From Pseudoalteromonas sp. '520P1 No. 423' (GTDB lineage: Bacteria; Pseudomonadota; Gammaproteobacteria; Enterobacterales; Alteromonadaceae): a stretch of 64,000 bases of DNA. The translations under genes were made by a program, and so were the position numbers. The notes under the pieces were generated by a model. That model was not told where the DNA came from. It worked only from the letters and a program-made list of their open reading frames with translations, and did not search any database. The stretch covers positions 62,001-126,000 of the forward strand of contig NZ_BBZB01000002.1 in assembly GCF_001269985.1 (NCBI RefSeq), read 5' to 3'. Shown here piece by piece: positions 55,023 to 62,748 of this stretch (position 1 is its first letter; each line of letters opens with the position of its first letter).

Positions 55023-55916
55023 TTATGTATTATTACCTAATAATACATAATTAAACGGTACTTTAAAGTCATAACTTTCTAGTACCGCTTTAGTAACACT
55101 CAACTGATTTTCTATATTTTCCATCTCAACAAGTGTTACTTGTTTGATGACCTCTTTAGAAAAAGCATTTCCTGATAAAATTAATTGACTGATCGCCGCC
55201 TGAAGTGGGGATAAACTCGGACTGTACGCGGCATTTTCTGCATAACGGCCATAAAATACCTGACCATCAAAGGTTTGTATTTCACAAGCCGCTAAATTGT
55301 TTGAATAAGGTGCATAACTTAAACTGATCTGTTGAAATAATTCAGATGAAATACTGTCTGGCTTTTCACTATTTTTAAGGTTTTCCTTAAGTGTCAATAA
55401 TCCAAAATCGTTACCTAAATCTTTTGGTCCAAAGGACATAGGTAAAAACTTATCAAAAGCGATCACTTCACCATTTAACAAAATCTCAATATGATGAGCA
55501 CATGCCAATTCATTAATAAATTGTCTACAATAGCCACAAGGTGCTGCATTTATTGCAAGTTTGGTAATATGTGTTTCACCATGTAGCCAGGCATTACTAA
55601 TAGCAGATTGTTCTCCGTGTAGTACTAAAGATAGTGCTTGATTAGTAAACTCTAAATTGGCGCCAAAGTATAAATTACCAGAAGACCCGACCGCGATAGC
55701 TCCAACATAAAAGTTAGAAATGGGCGCAACAGAAAACTCTGATGCAAATGGTAATAACGCGGTTAATAAATCATCTAAAGAAGTATCTAACTCACTTTTT
55801 AACTTGCTAATAAATTGCGAATTAAGCATGCCGCTAGTGTTTTTTAAAAGTGAATTAATATCTAATATGTGGGAAGTTGAAAAGTTAATTTTTTGATTTG
55901 GTGAACTTAAAATCAT
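55023..55916 (-). CDS. cdd: Cytidine deaminase
   Basis: Deaminates cytidine and deoxycytidine to uridine forms. A 297-aa two-domain dimeric-type enzyme like E. coli Cdd. The zinc and catalytic motifs are LHGEQSA (Glu) and APCGYCRQF (Cys pair), with SNFYVGAIAVGSSGNLYFGAN upstream. The second, degenerate domain holds YSPSLSPLQAAISQLIL. The ATG at 55916 has no strong ribosome site but no better start is seen. Confidence 0.92.
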   Translation of the reverse strand: MILSSPNQKINFSTSHILDINSLLKNTSGMLNSQFISKLKSELDTSLDDLLTALLPFASEFSVAPISNFYVGAIAVGSSGNLYFGANLEFTNQALSLVLHGEQSAISNAWLHGETHITKLAINAAPCGYCRQFINELACAHHIEILLNGEVIAFDKFLPMSFGPKDLGNDFGLLTLKENLKNSEKPDSISSELFQQISLSYAPYSNNLAACEIQTFDGQVFYGRYAENAAYSPSLSPLQAAISQLILSGNAFSKEVIKQVTLVEMENIENQLSVTKAVLESYDFKVPFNYVLLGNNT

Positions 55917-55956
55917 ATTATTATTGTTGTAATTAATGGTTCACTATTTTATGAAT

Positions 55957-56335
55957 TTAAGCCGCAGTATTCAACCAATGTTTTGCTTTTTTACTACAAT
56001 CAAAGTTTTCAGCGTAAACATTTAAGCGTTTTGCTTTTAGCTTTTTGCTGTACTAAATCATGGTGAAACCCTTTAAATCCAATGATTCTAGCAACTTTAA
56101 AACCTTGCAAAATAGATGTGATTTGTACAACTAAATTAATAACTTCTATTGCTGGATATTCATGTTCGAGCTCCATCATATCAACCAATAATTTATTTGT
56201 TGCGTTGAGTTTTGCGTACTCAGTTATTTTCTTGTAAATGCTGACGACATCTTTAACATTAGCTGTGCCGAAAAGTTTTACCATTACTAAATTCTCAGAA
56301 GCATCATAGCTTAGATTAGTGATTAGATTTGACAT
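55957..56335 (-). pseudogene. STAS-like protein, frameshifted near the C-terminus
   Basis: Residues 1-98 (SYDASENLVMVKLFGTANVKD, NKLLVDMMELEHEYP, VARIIGFKGFHHDLVQQKAK) resemble the SpoIIAA/STAS-like single-domain proteins. After an extra A in AAAA near 56035 the frame runs off into KTLKCLR. The other frame gives the expected tail AKRLNVYAENFDCSKKAKH-WLNTAA and stops at 55957. A single-base indel separates a normal protein (about 125 aa) from the 108-aa version. It could be a recent mutation or a sequencing error. Confidence 0.7.
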
Positions 56336-56411
56336 TAATTAATCAGATTAAATCATAAATAATAAAAGCTAGGAATAAATATCGCAGCGAATTTATTAAA
56401 TATTATATTTA

Positions 56412-56456
56412 ATACCGTTTCCTCTGAATGGCAGTTAATTAACAGAAATGCTATAA
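56412..56456. repeat. Dispersed palindromic repeat, copy D
   Basis: A degenerate copy beginning ATACCGTTTC and ending AGAAATGCTATAA, the latter end nearly shared with copy A (GGAAATGCTATAA). Confidence 0.35.
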
Positions 56457-56610
56457 GGCTAGTTATTTAATTATCAAAGTCTTAGGGATATTCAATTTAA
56501 TTCACATAAAATAAACTTAGCATCAAAGATGTAATTTATGTATATTGTATTCAAATTTAAAATTTAAACTATATCTATAGTTAACTGTGTGGGTAAATTA
56601 GGGGAAATGT

Positions 56611-58380
56611 GTGTCAGATGAACAGACAATAAAAAGGGATTCAAATAATAGTCGCGACATAAGTAAAAATAATTCAATTTTTAGTTTTAGCAGTAATTAT
56701 TTCGTTGCTAATACAATGGAAATTTTTGAGCGACTAGCTTGGTATGGTATTTTTGGTGTTTTATCTCTTTATATGACTGCGCCATTAGAGCTTGGTGGAT
56801 TAGGTGCAACTGATCAGCAAAGAGGAACTTTATCTGCTGTTGTTATGAGCTTTATTTATCTTTTACCTGTATTGACTGGCGCATTAGGAGATAGGTACGG
56901 TTATAGAAAAATGTTATTAATATCCTTTGCTTTGATGACACCTTCTTATTATATGTTAGGCCAAGTTGATTCCTATGGTGCATTTTTTATAACTTATATG
57001 GTTCTCGCTGTTGGTGCCGCGATATTTAAACCGCTTATTGTTGGTACTGTTAGCCGTGAAACAACAGATGCAAATCGTAGCCTAGGTTTTGGCTTATTTT
57101 ATACTATGGTTAATATAGGTGGTTTTTTAGGGCCTCTTACAGTTGCTTATCTGAGAGAAATCAGCTGGGAATTAGCGTTTACAATGGCTGCTGTTTCGAT
57201 TGCTATCAACTTTATTCCTGCCATATTTTTCTTTAGGGACCCAACAAAAAGTGTTGAGTCATCAAAGAATAATAAGTCTATAAAAGAAACTTTAGTTGAA
57301 GTACAAGATGTGCTTGGTAATGGTAGGCTCGCATTAATGGTTGTCCCAATTATGGTGATGTTGTTGATCCCCGGAACAGGTCTTTTATCCTGGAAGTTGA
57401 TTTCAATTTTCTGTGCATCATGGCTAGTCATTAATTTCATTTGGGATAAGGTCGCACAAGATGATAATAGAACTTGGTATGGTGAAAAAATAAAACTTGG
57501 CAATGTACCTTTTATATTGTACTTACTTATTTTGGCTGGTTTTTGGGCTGTATATCTGCAAATATTTGTCTCCTTGAATATATTTATTAGGGATTATATA
57601 AATACAGGGGATCTGATCACATTTTTTAACTCACTTAACCCAAACGTATCAAATTTTATGTCAGGTGCTAATTCTGAAAAATTAGTTCAGTTTCTGCAGC
57701 AGCTTAATCTGACACATGGAGGAAATATAAGCCTTGAAGTGATCCAACAATCATATTTTAAGCTAACTAATTATAGTGTTATGGTGCCTTTTGATGAGAT
57801 ATCAAAGCTATTAAGTTTAGACAAAGGTATGCTAGATATGAGTAAAACAGCCGTAATAGCCAATCAATGGATTAATAAATATCAGCAAGTGAAACCTGAA
57901 CTTATAGCATCAATTAACTTTGGTTCAATCGTCATTTTACAACTGTTCTTTAGTAAAATGTCATCAAAATTTAAAATATTCCATGTCTTAGTTGGCGGAA
58001 CATTATTGTTATCTTTAAGCTATTTGATGTTAGCGATTGCGCCATCATTGCTTATTGCTGGTACTGCGGTGGTCGCTGCTGTATTACTATTTTCAATTGG
58101 TGAAATGTTAGTATCACCAAAAAGTATGGAATATATCGCGATGGTAATGCCTAAAGAAAAATCTGCAATGTATCAAGGATATTTGTATTTAGCGTCTGCT
58201 TTTGGTTTTTTAGCCGGAGGACTTTTATCGGGTGTTGGCTATGAATATTTTGCTAAAACCCTTAATAAACCAGAATTATTCTGGTTTATGTTTGCCGCAA
58301 TAGGCGTATTATCAGCGTTAGCCTTATTTGCATATGATAAGTTTTTTGCTCATAAGTTAGAATCTCAAAAGCAAAATTAA
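56611..58380 (+). CDS. POT-family peptide MFS transporter
   Basis: A proton-coupled oligopeptide symporter of 589 aa with about 14 helices. The POT signatures are FERLAWYGIFGVLSLYM in helix 1 (with the ExxER-type FER), LTGALGDRYGYRKMLLI, and GLFYTMVNIGGFLGPL. An insert at about 290-430 places a helical, possibly periplasmic or cytoplasmic, domain (TFFNSLNPNVSNFMSGANS, LLSLDKGMLDMSK) in mid-protein, longer than usual. GTG start with AGGGGA upstream. Followed by a terminator. Confidence 0.85.
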   Translation: MSDEQTIKRDSNNSRDISKNNSIFSFSSNYFVANTMEIFERLAWYGIFGVLSLYMTAPLELGGLGATDQQRGTLSAVVMSFIYLLPVLTGALGDRYGYRKMLLISFALMTPSYYMLGQVDSYGAFFITYMVLAVGAAIFKPLIVGTVSRETTDANRSLGFGLFYTMVNIGGFLGPLTVAYLREISWELAFTMAAVSIAINFIPAIFFFRDPTKSVESSKNNKSIKETLVEVQDVLGNGRLALMVVPIMVMLLIPGTGLLSWKLISIFCASWLVINFIWDKVAQDDNRTWYGEKIKLGNVPFILYLLILAGFWAVYLQIFVSLNIFIRDYINTGDLITFFNSLNPNVSNFMSGANSEKLVQFLQQLNLTHGGNISLEVIQQSYFKLTNYSVMVPFDEISKLLSLDKGMLDMSKTAVIANQWINKYQQVKPELIASINFGSIVILQLFFSKMSSKFKIFHVLVGGTLLLSLSYLMLAIAPSLLIAGTAVVAAVLLFSIGEMLVSPKSMEYIAMVMPKEKSAMYQGYLYLASAFGFLAGGLLSGVGYEYFAKTLNKPELFWFMFAAIGVLSALALFAYDKFFAHKLESQKQN

Positions 58381-58392
58381 CTTAAAATTTAC

Positions 58393-58423
58393 AGTTGCTC
58401 TTTAATATTAAGAGCAACTTTTT
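58393..58423 (+). terminator. Rho-independent terminator
   Basis: AGTTGCTCTT and AAGAGCAACTTTTT form a perfect 10-bp stem and T-run after the POT transporter. Confidence 0.9.
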
Positions 58424-58459
58424 GAAACAAGATACCAGTACCTTGCCTAAAACACTCTG

Positions 58460-58494
58460 AATTCCCGATGATTGACTTATTAATTATCGGAATT
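58460..58494. repeat. Dispersed palindromic repeat, copy B
   Basis: AATTCCCGATGATT and AATTATCGGAATT pair imperfectly; it is followed by GGTAAT. It shares TTAATTATCGGAA with copy A and AATTGGTA with copy C. Confidence 0.55.
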
Positions 58495-58615
58495 GGTAAT
58501 ATCCCTCCCTTTGAATGTTCCATTAGATTGAACTTTATGCGTTGAATAATTTTAACGAGATTCACACGAGTAAATTGTATGCATTATACCCAAAAATTCA
58601 GTGATAAGAATTATA

Positions 58616-59744
58616 ATGAAACATTACAAAAACTATTCATCAACCAGTAAAAAGATGATTCTTACGATATCAATTAGTATTACGATTGTTTTAGCTATTA
58701 TCACAGTTGCATTAAGCCAATATTTAGCAAATCAAAGGCATTTATAGTGATGATAACTATAGTGTTTACGGTCGTTCATGGTGGGAAGAGATCAAACAAA
58801 CACATGAAACGAGTATTTCAGAAGTTCAACTATACCCTGCCTTTAAATCTTTATAAAGCAATTAACGTTCTTGTTTTTCATAAAAATGAGTTTATAGGTG
58901 TTGGTGGTGCTGATATTTTAGTAACAACTATTTCAAATATGGTTGAAGAATTAAAGTTTCAAAATCAAGGGCAAGCATTTTTATTTGATTCTTTAGGGCG
59001 CACCATTCACTTTTCAAAGCTAAATAATTTTCGATTGAATCAACCCATTGCTGAAAAAGTAGCAACGGCAGTTAATAATATTATCTCACACTTGCAGTTA
59101 ATAATTTCACAAATTATCTGCTATACCAATGAGTTAGATAAGCTGTTAGTCATGTCGCTGATTTATCTAAAATGTCAGTAATCAAAGCATATTAAATTAT
59201 ATGGATACTGTAGTTAAATCAATTGATGAATTAATGCAATCTCCAACTAAAATCGATATACAAGCGCATGATACTGAAGATTCTGTTAATCAAGCAAATG
59301 CACTCAGTGATTAAGGACAGGCTATGATCCTAAAAAGTAATCAAGACTTAATAGACTTAGCGCAACAGTTTACTCATACGGCATTGGAAATTGATAAATC
59401 AAATGAGCAAACTAATGATATAACAGCAGTACTTGATGTTATTAAGTCGGTCGCAGAGCAAACGAATCTACTTGCTTTAAATGCAGCGATTGAAGCAGCA
59501 AGAGCGGGTGAAAATGGCAGAGGTTTTGCGGTAGTTGCTGATGAAGTTCGTCAATTAGCAGGAAGAAGCCAAGAGTCTAAGAATCAAATACATGAGATTA
59601 TTGAAAAGTTACAAACAAGAGCAAAAATTGCAATCCGAAGTGTCAGAGCAAATGAATCGCTCTTGTGAAATAGCGCTGTGCCAAAACCAATTAGCAGCCT
59701 CGAGTTCAAACCTTTTCAATTTAGTTAAAAGATTTAAAGTTTAA
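58616..59744 (+). pseudogene. Methyl-accepting chemotaxis protein, degraded
   Basis: The start MKHYKNYSSTSKKMILTISIS with a first membrane helix hits stops at 58746. Sensor-domain pieces (FIGVGGADILVTTISNMVEEL, GQAFLFDSLGRTIHFSK) follow in other frames. The signalling tip [20 protein letters not shown], then [15 protein letters not shown], is intact (about 59460-59570). A final frameshift near 59630 separates the end ([26 protein letters not shown]). At least four lesions; the second membrane helix and HAMP are not recognisable. Dead. Confidence 0.88.
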
Positions 59745-59905
59745 ATGAATTGTTAAATAAAATTAAAATTGTTTCCATTGTTTTCATACACTATAATTTG
59801 AATGTATTTTGTAATAATAATAAATCAATATGTTGTGTTTTATATGCTGTTTTTAGGAAGTTATGTCGTAGTGGTTGAAATTAATGTAAATAAAAGGACT
59901 TTAAG

Positions 59906-61864
59906 TTGAAAAATCATAGACATTGGTTTTTAAAATCAGTTTTTGTCCTTTTCTTTAGTGCCCTCTTAGCATATATCGTTCTTGTTTTATCTTTTACACA
60001 GGGAATGTCAGCTTTACATCAAGATTTATTTCCGTCGAGTGTCGAAAAAATTTCAATTTCAGAGACTGAACAATCAAAGAATTCGTTTCTGTCAGCGTTA
60101 TTTTTGCATAACACGGTATTTATACAAGACAAAAAAATTTATTTTGTCGTAAAAAAAGATCACAAAAATTATCATGCTGTACCCATGCGTGCTATGTTCA
60201 ATAAAGTGATTCTATTAACTAATTTTCCATTGTTAGTTTTATTCCTTAGTGCCTTTTTAATACCTTTTTATTTAAATATAAAAAATAAGAGAAAAAACTT
60301 TATTTTAATCGAAGGTATTAATAATAAGTTAAACTCAATTCATAAAGTTTTTGATATTCCAATATTAGAGAAATCAAATCATGATACATTTTCAAAATTA
60401 AATACCTCGTTAGATCTTATTTTAGATAAAGCAAATAAATTTCAACATGAATCTTCAATCAATATATTTCAAGATAAATTGACTGGATTATCTGATAGGC
60501 ATGCTTATTTGCAGCATTTAAGCGAGCAATTAGAAATAGCTGAAAAACTGAAAACTAAAAAAAGCCTGCTTTTTATTGATTTAGATGGCTTTAAACAAGT
60601 GAACGATTCGTTTGGGCACAGTTTTGGCGACGAAATATTAATTCAAGTTGCAGAAAGACTTAAAACAACCGTTAGAAATCAATCTTTAAGCTCTTTAGAT
60701 TCAGTCACTTTACTAGAACAAAACTTATCTCGTTTAGGAGGTGATGAATTTTCTGTTTTCATTGAAGATGTCGCAGATCCAGAAAAAGCAGTAGAAGTTG
60801 CACAGAATATTATTCAGGAAATTGAGCGTGATTTTGTACTTGGTAACAAGGTTATAAAGATTGGAGCGAGTATTGGCATTGCAGTTTATCCTGATAGTGG
60901 TGTTCATGCACATGCCCTATTACAGATGGCTGATGTGGCCATGTATCGTGCAAAAACCGATGGCAGAGGCATCTTTAGAATCTATTCCCCTGAAATGGGA
61001 AATAAAATGCGACGCTATCATTATTTATTAGAAGAAATGAGGCTTGCGCTTGCAAACCAAAATTTTAAACTTTCATTTCAACCAATCGTAAATGTCCAAG
61101 ATTGCAGCATTTTGTATTTTGAGTCTCTAATACGTTGGAATCATCCTGTTGAAGGTGAAATTACACCGAGTGAATTTATCCCTATTGCTGAGGATTCTAA
61201 TTTGATTTTGCCTTTAGGTGATTGGATTATTCATGAGGCTTGTAGGCAGATGGCTGCTTGGTTTAACGCGGGTATGAAAAAAGTAAAGATATCGGTAAAC
61301 ATATCTGGCGTGCAACTAAAACACAGAGAACTACATCCTTGGGTGATGGATATTTTAGACAAAACAGGTCTACCATCACATGCTTTACTGTTAGAGATCA
61401 CTGAATCTTGCTTTATAGAAGCAACAAGTGACACCATTGAGCAGCTAGACTTATTAAGAAAAGAAGGTGTTCAAATTGCGATTGATGATTTTGGCACCGG
61501 TTTTAGTTCTTTAAGTACGTTAGCTGATTTACCCGTTGATATAATTAAAATTGATAAGTTATTTATAGATCAAGCTAATGAAAAAACTAAATATAACAAA
61601 ATACTAGAGTCAATTAGTGAATTGGGTAAAAAGCTGAATTTAAAATTAGTTGCCGAAGGTGTTGAAGAGACCGAGCAATTTGAACTAGTACGTAAATTAG
61701 GAATTCAATGTGCGCAAGGATATTTAATAAGTAGGCCTGAAACATCAAGAAACGTTGGTACAAAAGTGTTAAAGAATAATCTAAACCATGTTGCTATGAC
61801 TGGCACCAATGTTTGGCTACCTCAGAAGCTTAATACTACTGTGAATAATCTTGTTATTAAATAA
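59906..61864 (+). CDS. Membrane GGDEF-EAL c-di-GMP enzyme
   Basis: A 652-aa protein that should make or degrade c-di-GMP at the inner membrane. Two membrane helices (about 10-32 and 92-118) enclose a short periplasmic domain. The GGDEF domain (about 190-350) begins DKLTGLSDRHAYL and has intact LGGDEF; the RxxD inhibitory site five residues upstream is absent. The EAL domain (about 375-620) has YFESLIRWNHP (E-S-L for E-A-L), NISGVQL, LEITESCF, IDDFGTGFSSLS and LVAEGVEETEQ. Catalytic residues of the EAL domain look complete, so phosphodiesterase activity is likely; cyclase activity is possible. It starts at TTG with AAAGGA upstream. Confidence 0.9.
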   Translation: MKNHRHWFLKSVFVLFFSALLAYIVLVLSFTQGMSALHQDLFPSSVEKISISETEQSKNSFLSALFLHNTVFIQDKKIYFVVKKDHKNYHAVPMRAMFNKVILLTNFPLLVLFLSAFLIPFYLNIKNKRKNFILIEGINNKLNSIHKVFDIPILEKSNHDTFSKLNTSLDLILDKANKFQHESSINIFQDKLTGLSDRHAYLQHLSEQLEIAEKLKTKKSLLFIDLDGFKQVNDSFGHSFGDEILIQVAERLKTTVRNQSLSSLDSVTLLEQNLSRLGGDEFSVFIEDVADPEKAVEVAQNIIQEIERDFVLGNKVIKIGASIGIAVYPDSGVHAHALLQMADVAMYRAKTDGRGIFRIYSPEMGNKMRRYHYLLEEMRLALANQNFKLSFQPIVNVQDCSILYFESLIRWNHPVEGEITPSEFIPIAEDSNLILPLGDWIIHEACRQMAAWFNAGMKKVKISVNISGVQLKHRELHPWVMDILDKTGLPSHALLLEITESCFIEATSDTIEQLDLLRKEGVQIAIDDFGTGFSSLSTLADLPVDIIKIDKLFIDQANEKTKYNKILESISELGKKLNLKLVAEGVEETEQFELVRKLGIQCAQGYLISRPETSRNVGTKVLKNNLNHVAMTGTNVWLPQKLNTTVNNLVIK

Positions 61865-61903
61865 GTACAATTATGGCAATAAAATTTAATTAACACTGTT
61901 TGC

Positions 61904-61949
61904 TACCATTTTCGTTAATTAACAGGTCATTTAATTATCTGAATTGGTA
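61904..61949. repeat. Dispersed palindromic repeat, copy C
   Basis: TACCATTTTCGTTAATT and AATTATCTGAATTGGTA form an imperfect palindrome around AACAGGTCATTT. Both ends carry ACCA/TGGT, like the IS630 repeats. Confidence 0.55.
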
Positions 61950-62028
61950 TTATCATAGAAAAAACTGGATATGATGATTTATGCAAGCTAGAATTAATGA
62001 ATCAACTTAAATTTATGTGGCTAACAAT

Positions 62029-62748
62029 ATGATATTTAGACAATTGAAGTACGTTATTTTATCTACCGCTTTATTATCTGTCCCTGTATTTGCTGATTTA
62101 CAAAAGGGCATAAATGCTGCAAATAATGGAGATTTCGAAACTGCTATTCATGAGTTTCAATATTTAGTTGATCTTGACTATCCTTCTGGTATGTATCATC
62201 TAGCAGAATTATATTCTCGTGGTTTAGGTGTGCCAAAAGATCAGCAAAAAGCAATCGAACTGTATGAGAGCGCTTCTAAAAAAGATTTTACAGATGCGAC
62301 CTTTGCCTTAGCTGTTATTTATAAATATGGTAACGGTGTTAAGTCTAATACAACAAAGTCATTAGATTTATTTACGATTGCTGCTGAAAAAGGCATGGCT
62401 GCTGCACAATATAATTTAGGTGTTATGTATACAAATGGTGAAGGTACCAGACAAAACTATCATACTGCGGTAAAGTGGTATATTAAATCAGCAGCGCAAA
62501 ACTATACCTTAGCGCAATTTAACTTAGCTCTGATGTATTATGAGGGATTAGGTGTAGATAAAAGCATTGAAATGTCTTACATCTGGAATACTATCGCTGA
62601 ATATAATGGTAATGACCAAGCAAGTAAAAGTCGAATGTTAGATGAAAAAAAGCTTTCTCCTAGCCAAATTGAATTAGCAAAAGAAAAAGCAGATAGCATG
62701 TATTATAAAATCAAAGGTGGTAAATATTTTGGAGAAAGACGTATTTAA
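62029..62748 (+). CDS. Secreted Sel1-repeat protein
   Basis: A 239-aa protein with a signal peptide (VILSTALLSVPVFA) and Sel1-like TPR repeats: MYHLAELYSRGLGVPKDQQKAIELYE, FALAVIYKYGNGV, YNLGVMYTNGEG and FNLALMYYEGLGVD. Such repeats mediate protein contacts in the periplasm. ATG 62029 is preferred to a GTG four codons upstream because it puts the signal at the start; neither has a good ribosome site. Its TAA overlaps the stop of the convergent aldehyde dehydrogenase. Confidence 0.8.
   Translation: MIFRQLKYVILSTALLSVPVFADLQKGINAANNGDFETAIHEFQYLVDLDYPSGMYHLAELYSRGLGVPKDQQKAIELYESASKKDFTDATFALAVIYKYGNGVKSNTTKSLDLFTIAAEKGMAAAQYNLGVMYTNGEGTRQNYHTAVKWYIKSAAQNYTLAQFNLALMYYEGLGVDKSIEMSYIWNTIAEYNGNDQASKSRMLDEKKLSPSQIELAKEKADSMYYKIKGGKYFGERRI

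Noticed and set aside
57147-57503. Open frame of 118 aa antisense to the POT transporter.
   Set aside because: A shadow of a well-conserved coding frame, without start signals.
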